From: Anaerolineaceae bacterium UBA700
Lineage (GTDB): Bacteria > Chloroflexota > Anaerolineae > Anaerolineales > Anaerolineaceae
Direction: 5' to 3'
DNA length: 9,848 nucleotides
Assembly: GCA_002298885.1 (NCBI GenBank)
Contig: DBMK01000149.1
Location: 1 to 9,848, forward strand
The notes beneath the pieces were generated by a model. The model saw only the letters and a list, made by a program, of their open reading frames with translations, had not been told where the DNA came from and did not search any database. Of this stretch, positions 6,423-9,848 are shown one piece after another. The position numbers were made by a program, and so were the translations under genes. Numbering within the stretch: position 1 is the stretch's first letter; the number at the start of each line of letters is the position of its first letter.

Positions 6423-7253
6423 ATGGCACATGCTGCGGTCGACCTGGGAATCACCAACATAGACACCATCGTGCGGCGGGACGGCGCCCTGGAGCATACC
6501 CGTATCCCGGCGGGGCACCTGCCGGTGCTCATGCAGTTGCAGTCGACGTTGAAACAACTCGAAGAGGCTGCCGGCGCCCGGTTCGACCGGGTGGCCATCA
6601 CCGGCGGGAAATATCGTAGCCTGCCGGAGCGCCTGGGCCCGGTCGAGCTGGTCAAAGTGAGTGAGGTGACAGCCATCGGACGGGGTGGGCTGCACCTCTC
6701 CGGGTTGGAAAAAGCCCTGGTGGTCAGCGCCGGATCGGGCACGGCGATGGTGGCTGCCCGGGGGAGCGAATTTTCGCACGTTACCGGCAGCGCTGTCGGC
6801 GGTGGCACCCTGCAAGGATTGGCGCGCCTGCTGCTGGGCACCACCCAGCCACAGGAAATCGACCGCCTGGCGCTGCTGGGGGATGCTAACCGGGCGGACC
6901 TGACCCTGGTGGAGGCGGTTGGCGGGGCAGTCGGCCGGCTGCCGGTGAACGCTAACGCGGTCAATTTCGGTCGCCTGGCCGGCGAGGCCGTTGACCTTTC
7001 TCGGGAGGATCGCGCCGCCGGTCTGGTGCGCTTGATCGGGCAGGTCATCGCGGTCATTGCCATCAACGCTGCCCGCGCCGAAGGCCTGGAGGTAGTCGTA
7101 GTCACCGGTCACCTGGTGGACCTGCCTTCGGTGTGCAACGTCATGAACGAAGTTGCCGGGTATTACAATGCCACCATCCACATTCCATCCCAACCCGGCT
7201 CGGCGACGGCATTAGGCGCATTTTTGTCCCTGGAAGAGGCAAAGCGCGCCTGA
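6423..7253 (+). CDS. coaW: Type II pantothenate kinase
   Basis: A cytoplasmic kinase of the Fumble/PanK-II family that phosphorylates pantothenate with ATP, the first committed step of CoA synthesis. At 276 residues it matches the bacterial (Staphylococcus CoaW) length rather than the longer eukaryotic enzymes. The ASKHA-fold landmarks are in order: an N-terminal phosphate-binding strand-turn (VDLGITNID, 6-14), VSEVTAIGRGG (79-89) whose Glu81 is the best candidate for the catalytic base, the glycine-rich SAGSGTAMV (102-110), HVTGSAVGGGTLQGLARLL (119-137), and a late VVVTGHL plus PGSATALGAF. The first loop lacks the usual double Gly (DIGGT-type). Family knowledge says some bacterial type II enzymes resist CoA feedback; this sequence alone cannot show that. 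Other ASKHA proteins are an alternative but fit less well. A promoter-like TATACT just after the stop suggests the next gene is not strictly cotranscribed. Confidence 0.85.
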   Translation: MAHAAVDLGITNIDTIVRRDGALEHTRIPAGHLPVLMQLQSTLKQLEEAAGARFDRVAITGGKYRSLPERLGPVELVKVSEVTAIGRGGLHLSGLEKALVVSAGSGTAMVAARGSEFSHVTGSAVGGGTLQGLARLLLGTTQPQEIDRLALLGDANRADLTLVEAVGGAVGRLPVNANAVNFGRLAGEAVDLSREDRAAGLVRLIGQVIAVIAINAARAEGLEVVVVTGHLVDLPSVCNVMNEVAGYYNATIHIPSQPGSATALGAFLSLEEAKRA

Positions 7254-7258
7254 TGGGG

Positions 7259-7264
7259 TATACT
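7259..7264 (+). promoter_or_regulatory. Candidate -10 element for the Thr/Pro-rich gene
   Basis: GGGGTATACTTATT lies six bases after the coaW stop and repeats the GGGGTATA pattern of the gyrA promoter. The predicted start near 7271 leaves a leader of about 31 nt that holds GGAGGG ahead of the GTG start. The downstream gatCA genes may be read from here. Confidence 0.45.
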
Positions 7265-7301
7265 TATTTCACCAGGGCAAAACATTATTGTCGGAGGGAT
7301 T

Positions 7302-7892
7302 GTGAAACTTTCTGTTTGGGACGTTCTGGCGATTATCTTATTCATCGCGTCCATCGCCATGCTCTTTATTTTTGCCGGCATTTACGATGACCCATATGGG
7401 AACTTGAATCCGTTTCCGCCGCCTACCCTGCCATCCATGCTGGTCCTGCCGACGGCTTCGTTCACCCCGTACCGGCTGCCGGCTACCTGGACGCCGACAG
7501 TCGTGGGCGCCGTCCCGGTCGAGCTGAGCGGAACGATCCGGCCGTCCGCTACCCTGCAGGATACCCCTACCGGTTTTACCATCCCTACTTCCACCGATAT
7601 CCCCACGGATACCCCCACGCCAACCGAGACCCCCTTGCCCACCGCAACGCGCACAGTTACACCGGTGCCGACCAGCACACCCCGGCCGACCGCCAACCAG
7701 ACCGCCACGGTTGCCGCCATCCAGACCAAAGTCTCCAAAGATAATACGGCTACGGCCATCGCCGCCGCAAACGCCAGCGCCACGGCTGCTGCCAATGCCT
7801 CGGCGACCGCTGCCGCGGCTGCCGCAACAGCCACTGTGTCTGCGCAGCAGACGCTTGACGCCCAACCGCCCACCCCGGCGGGCACCCCGTGA
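7302..7892 (+). CDS. Membrane-anchored Thr/Pro/Ala-rich low-complexity protein
   Basis: A 196-residue protein with one N-terminal hydrophobic helix (about 6-26, VWDVLAIILFIASIAMLFIFA) that should act as an uncleaved signal anchor; no Cys lipobox or clear signal-peptidase site follows. The rest is probably outside the cell. It passes from a Pro-rich stretch (NPFPPPTLP, 36-44) to a Thr/Pro stalk (about 88-132, TPTPTETPLPTATRTVTPVP) and an Ala/Thr/Ser tail (149-184) with two copies of AANASATA, ending in QPPTPAGTP. There is no catalytic motif. Such stalks often serve as cell-wall spacers or O-glycosylation sites, but its job is unknown. The GTG start has GGAGGG five bases upstream. It precedes gatC by 31 bp, so cotranscription with gatCA is possible though no functional link is apparent. 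Confidence 0.75.
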   Translation: MKLSVWDVLAIILFIASIAMLFIFAGIYDDPYGNLNPFPPPTLPSMLVLPTASFTPYRLPATWTPTVVGAVPVELSGTIRPSATLQDTPTGFTIPTSTDIPTDTPTPTETPLPTATRTVTPVPTSTPRPTANQTATVAAIQTKVSKDNTATAIAAANASATAAANASATAAAAAATATVSAQQTLDAQPPTPAGTP

Positions 7893-7923
7893 GCCTTTTC
7901 ACTGAAAGAACCGCTTGAGGCCT

Positions 7924-8244
7924 ATGTCCGATCCCATTTCTCCCGAAATTTTCTATCGCCTGGTCGAATTAGCTGCCCTGGAGCTTGACTCGCAGGAGGC
8001 CGAATACATTCGCCGCCAGCTCAATAACCAGATCAAAGCCATCAACGAGCTGGAGGCCATTCCGCTTGATCCGGCTACCAACCTGACCTCGCACGGCGTG
8101 CCTTATCCGCCGCAGATATCCCCGGCCCTGCGCCCTGATGATTGGGTCCCCAGCGACGCCGCCGATGCCATCCTGGAACAGGCGCCGCAGACCGAGGACC
8201 GTTATATCGTTGTCCCCGACATCCCGCACACTACCCTGGAATGA
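7924..8244 (+). CDS. gatC: Asp-tRNA(Asn)/Glu-tRNA(Gln) amidotransferase subunit C
   Basis: The small subunit (106 residues, about the usual 95-105) of the GatCAB complex, which turns misacylated Glu-tRNA(Gln) or Asp-tRNA(Asn) into Gln-tRNA(Gln) or Asn-tRNA(Asn). GatC wraps around GatA and stabilises it. The family pattern is clear: an N-terminal helix (ISPEIFYRLVELAALELDSQEAEYI), a second helix (LNNQIKAINELEAIPLD), then the extended part (LRPDDWVPSDAADAILEQAPQTEDRYIVVP) with the typical LRxD...ILxxAP...YIVVP signature. ATG at 7924 is preferred although GAGG lies only three bases before it; a TTG at 7915 with GAAAG upstream would add three residues (MRP). The stop codon overlaps the gatA start, indicating translational coupling. 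Confidence 0.92.
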   Translation: MSDPISPEIFYRLVELAALELDSQEAEYIRRQLNNQIKAINELEAIPLDPATNLTSHGVPYPPQISPALRPDDWVPSDAADAILEQAPQTEDRYIVVPDIPHTTLE

Positions 8245-9836
8245 ATATGGAACTCTGCGACCTGCCTGCATTTGAGCTATCCCGCCTGCTGCACCAGCGC
8301 CAGGCGTCGGCGGTTGATATATTGGAATCGGCGCTGCAGCGTATTTCGAGCGTGGACGGGCGCCCCGGCAGCCTGGACGCCGGGGAGATCACCACCGCCG
8401 ACCAGGAACACGTGCACGCCTTTATCACCCTCACGCCCGAGCGCGCCCGCGCTCAGGCTGAAGCGGTCGACCGCAAGCTGGCGGCCGGCGAGAACCCCGG
8501 ACCGCTGGCGGGCGTCCCGTTTACCGTCAAGGATATTTTCTGCGTGGAGGGCACGCCGTCCACAGCGGCCTCGCGCATCCTGGCCAATTTCGTCGCCCCC
8601 TACACGGCTACCCCGGTGGCGCGCATGGAAGCCGCCGGCGGCGTCATGCTCGGCAAGGTGAACCTGGATGAGTTTACCTACGGCTCGTCCAACGAATCTT
8701 CGGCCTTCCAGCCCAGCCCGCGCAACCCGTGGAACACGACCCGTGTGCCGGGCGGTTCCTCCGGTGGCAGCGCGGCGTCCGTGGCCGCCGGCGAGTGCAC
8801 GCTCTCCTTGGGCACCGACACAGCCGGCTCGATCCGCCAGCCGGCCGCCTTTTGCGGCGTGGTGGGTGTAAAACCGACTTACGGGCGGGTCTCGCGCTAC
8901 GGCCTGATTGCTTTCGGCTCCTCGCTCGATTGCCCGGGGCCGCTGGCGCGCAATGTGCGCGATGCAGCCCTCATGCTGCGCACCATTGCCGGCCCCGACC
9001 GCCGCGACAGCACCGCCGCCAGCCTCAGCGTGCCGGATTACCTGGACGGCCTGGAGCGGGGCGTGAGGGGGTTGCGCATTGGCCTCTCGCCGGATTATTT
9101 CCGCATTGCCTTCCCCGATCCGCAGACCGGCGAATACGGTCTGCACCCGCTGCCGGCCGAGATTGAGGCCGCCGTGCGCCGCGCTGCCGACCGCCTGGCC
9201 GGCCTGGGCGCCGAGATCGTTGAAGACGTGCCCATGCCTAACACGAAGTACGGTATCCCGGTCTATTTCGTGATCAGCCGGGTGGAAGCTGCTTCCAACC
9301 TGCACCGCTACGATGGGGTGAAATATGGCTACCGTACTACGAAGCCGGTGAAGGACCTCAACCAGATGTACCGCATCACCCGCGGCGAGGGCTTCGGCCC
9401 CCAGCCCAAGCTGCGCATCCTCATGGGGATGTACGTCAGCGCGGCCCAATACAGCGCCCAATACTACCAGCGCGCCTTGCAGGTGCGCAGTCTGATCCGC
9501 AACGATTTCGACGTGGCTTTCGATCCGGCTGGAAAATACCGCCTGGATGCGCTGCTCACCCCCACTACGCCCACCTCGGCCTTTCCGGTCGGAGCGGTCT
9601 ACGGCGATTCGGTGCTGATGCAGTATGCCGACCAGCTTACCGTGCCCTCCAACCACGCCGGCGTGCCGGGTCTATCCCTGCCGGGCGGCATCGATCAGGA
9701 CGGGCTGCCGGTGGGCATCCAGCTCCTCGGACCGGATTTCAGCGAAGCCCGCCTCCTCCAAATCGCCCGCGCCTTCGAGGTTGCCACCGAAACCGAGCCC
9801 TGGCGCCAGGCCAGGCCAGCCATCTTAAAGAGTTAA
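8241..9836 (+). CDS. gatA: Asp-tRNA(Asn)/Glu-tRNA(Gln) amidotransferase subunit A
   Basis: The glutaminase subunit of GatCAB, an amidase-signature enzyme that releases ammonia from glutamine and channels it to GatB. The Ser-cisSer-Lys triad is visible: Lys97 in PFTVKDIF, Ser173 in PGGSSGGSAAS and Ser197 in TDTAGSIRQPA; the 24-residue gap between the serines matches family spacing. Downstream motifs VGVKPTYGRVSRYGL, SSLDCPGPLARNVRDAA and NHAGVPGLSLPGG confirm GatA. At 531 residues it exceeds the common length of about 485; roughly 18 extra residues (about 39-57, DGRPGSLDAGEITTADQEH) lie before the catalytic Lys. The Gly before GlySer in the usual TGGS is Ala195, and the usual SLDQIGP reads SLDCPGP. 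The start at 8241 overlaps the gatC stop as ATGA; ATG 8247, with GGA six bases upstream, is an equally good start. The reading frame is open further upstream but lies inside gatC. gatB is not seen. Confidence 0.95.
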   Translation: MNMELCDLPAFELSRLLHQRQASAVDILESALQRISSVDGRPGSLDAGEITTADQEHVHAFITLTPERARAQAEAVDRKLAAGENPGPLAGVPFTVKDIFCVEGTPSTAASRILANFVAPYTATPVARMEAAGGVMLGKVNLDEFTYGSSNESSAFQPSPRNPWNTTRVPGGSSGGSAASVAAGECTLSLGTDTAGSIRQPAAFCGVVGVKPTYGRVSRYGLIAFGSSLDCPGPLARNVRDAALMLRTIAGPDRRDSTAASLSVPDYLDGLERGVRGLRIGLSPDYFRIAFPDPQTGEYGLHPLPAEIEAAVRRAADRLAGLGAEIVEDVPMPNTKYGIPVYFVISRVEAASNLHRYDGVKYGYRTTKPVKDLNQMYRITRGEGFGPQPKLRILMGMYVSAAQYSAQYYQRALQVRSLIRNDFDVAFDPAGKYRLDALLTPTTPTSAFPVGAVYGDSVLMQYADQLTVPSNHAGVPGLSLPGGIDQDGLPVGIQLLGPDFSEARLLQIARAFEVATETEPWRQARPAILKS

Positions 9837-9848
9837 TTGGTTTTAAAA

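Noticed and set aside
6288..7193. 301-residue minus-strand frame opposite coaW
   Set aside because: It runs through the inverted repeat and the coaW promoter and has no motif or promoter; coaW motifs explain the region.
7338..7885. Gly/Arg- or Val-rich minus-strand frames opposite the Thr/Pro-rich gene
   Set aside because: They are mirror images of low-complexity codons; the plus-strand frame has a ribosome site and a proper membrane helix.
8142..8240. N-terminal extension of gatA by 33 residues
   Set aside because: The extra residues lie inside gatC in another frame, are Arg/Pro/His-rich and match nothing in GatA; ATG 8241 or 8247 is the real start.
8277..9656. 459-residue open frame antisense to gatA
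   Set aside because: gatA on the other strand has a full amidase signature; the antisense product is His/Arg/Gly-rich with no domain, typical of a shadow frame.

Overview
The window looks like a chromosomal segment of a GC-rich bacterium, most likely Chloroflexota, class Anaerolineae. This is inferred from protein style, not from a marker search: a Ta0216-type B12-binding/radical SAM protein, a type II pantothenate kinase, small TPR proteins with a C-terminal anchor, and a membrane-anchored Thr/Pro/Ala-rich protein. Coding DNA is GC-rich, while the intergenic stretches are clearly AT-richer. I see no phage genes, transposase, CRISPR array, tRNA or rRNA.

Layout. Positions 31-1806 (minus) encode a lone radical SAM protein. 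A 242-bp divergent intergenic region (1807-2048) separates it from a plus-strand cluster: a TPR protein with a C-terminal membrane anchor (2049-2561), a monofunctional biotin protein ligase (2590-3372) and a small membrane protein (3428-3673). That cluster converges on gyrA (3694-6171, minus) across 20 bp, with a hairpin that could terminate both transcripts. A second divergent intergenic region (6172-6422) holds the gyrA promoter, a 14-bp palindrome overlapping it, and a perfect 33-bp inverted repeat that resembles a small non-autonomous mobile element. Downstream on the plus strand are type II pantothenate kinase (6423-7253), an anchored Thr/Pro-rich protein (7302-7892) and the overlapping pair gatC-gatA (7924-9836), which ends 12 bp before the window edge. 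gatB is not in the window.

Functionally this is mostly housekeeping: protein biotinylation for biotin-dependent carboxylases, the first step of CoA synthesis, DNA supercoiling, and tRNA-dependent amidation to Gln-tRNA(Gln)/Asn-tRNA(Asn). BirA and CoaW both feed acyl-CoA metabolism, but separate promoter-like elements argue against one shared operon. Several genes have a TATAAT-like -10 element, often preceded by GG, without a recognisable -35 box. For birA that element is spaced so that the message would start exactly at the GTG codon.

I do not see a convincing new multi-gene system. The best leads are the inverted-repeat element, the palindrome on the gyrA promoter, Met at the quinolone-contact serine position of GyrA, the predicted leaderless birA, and the uncharacterised radical SAM protein.
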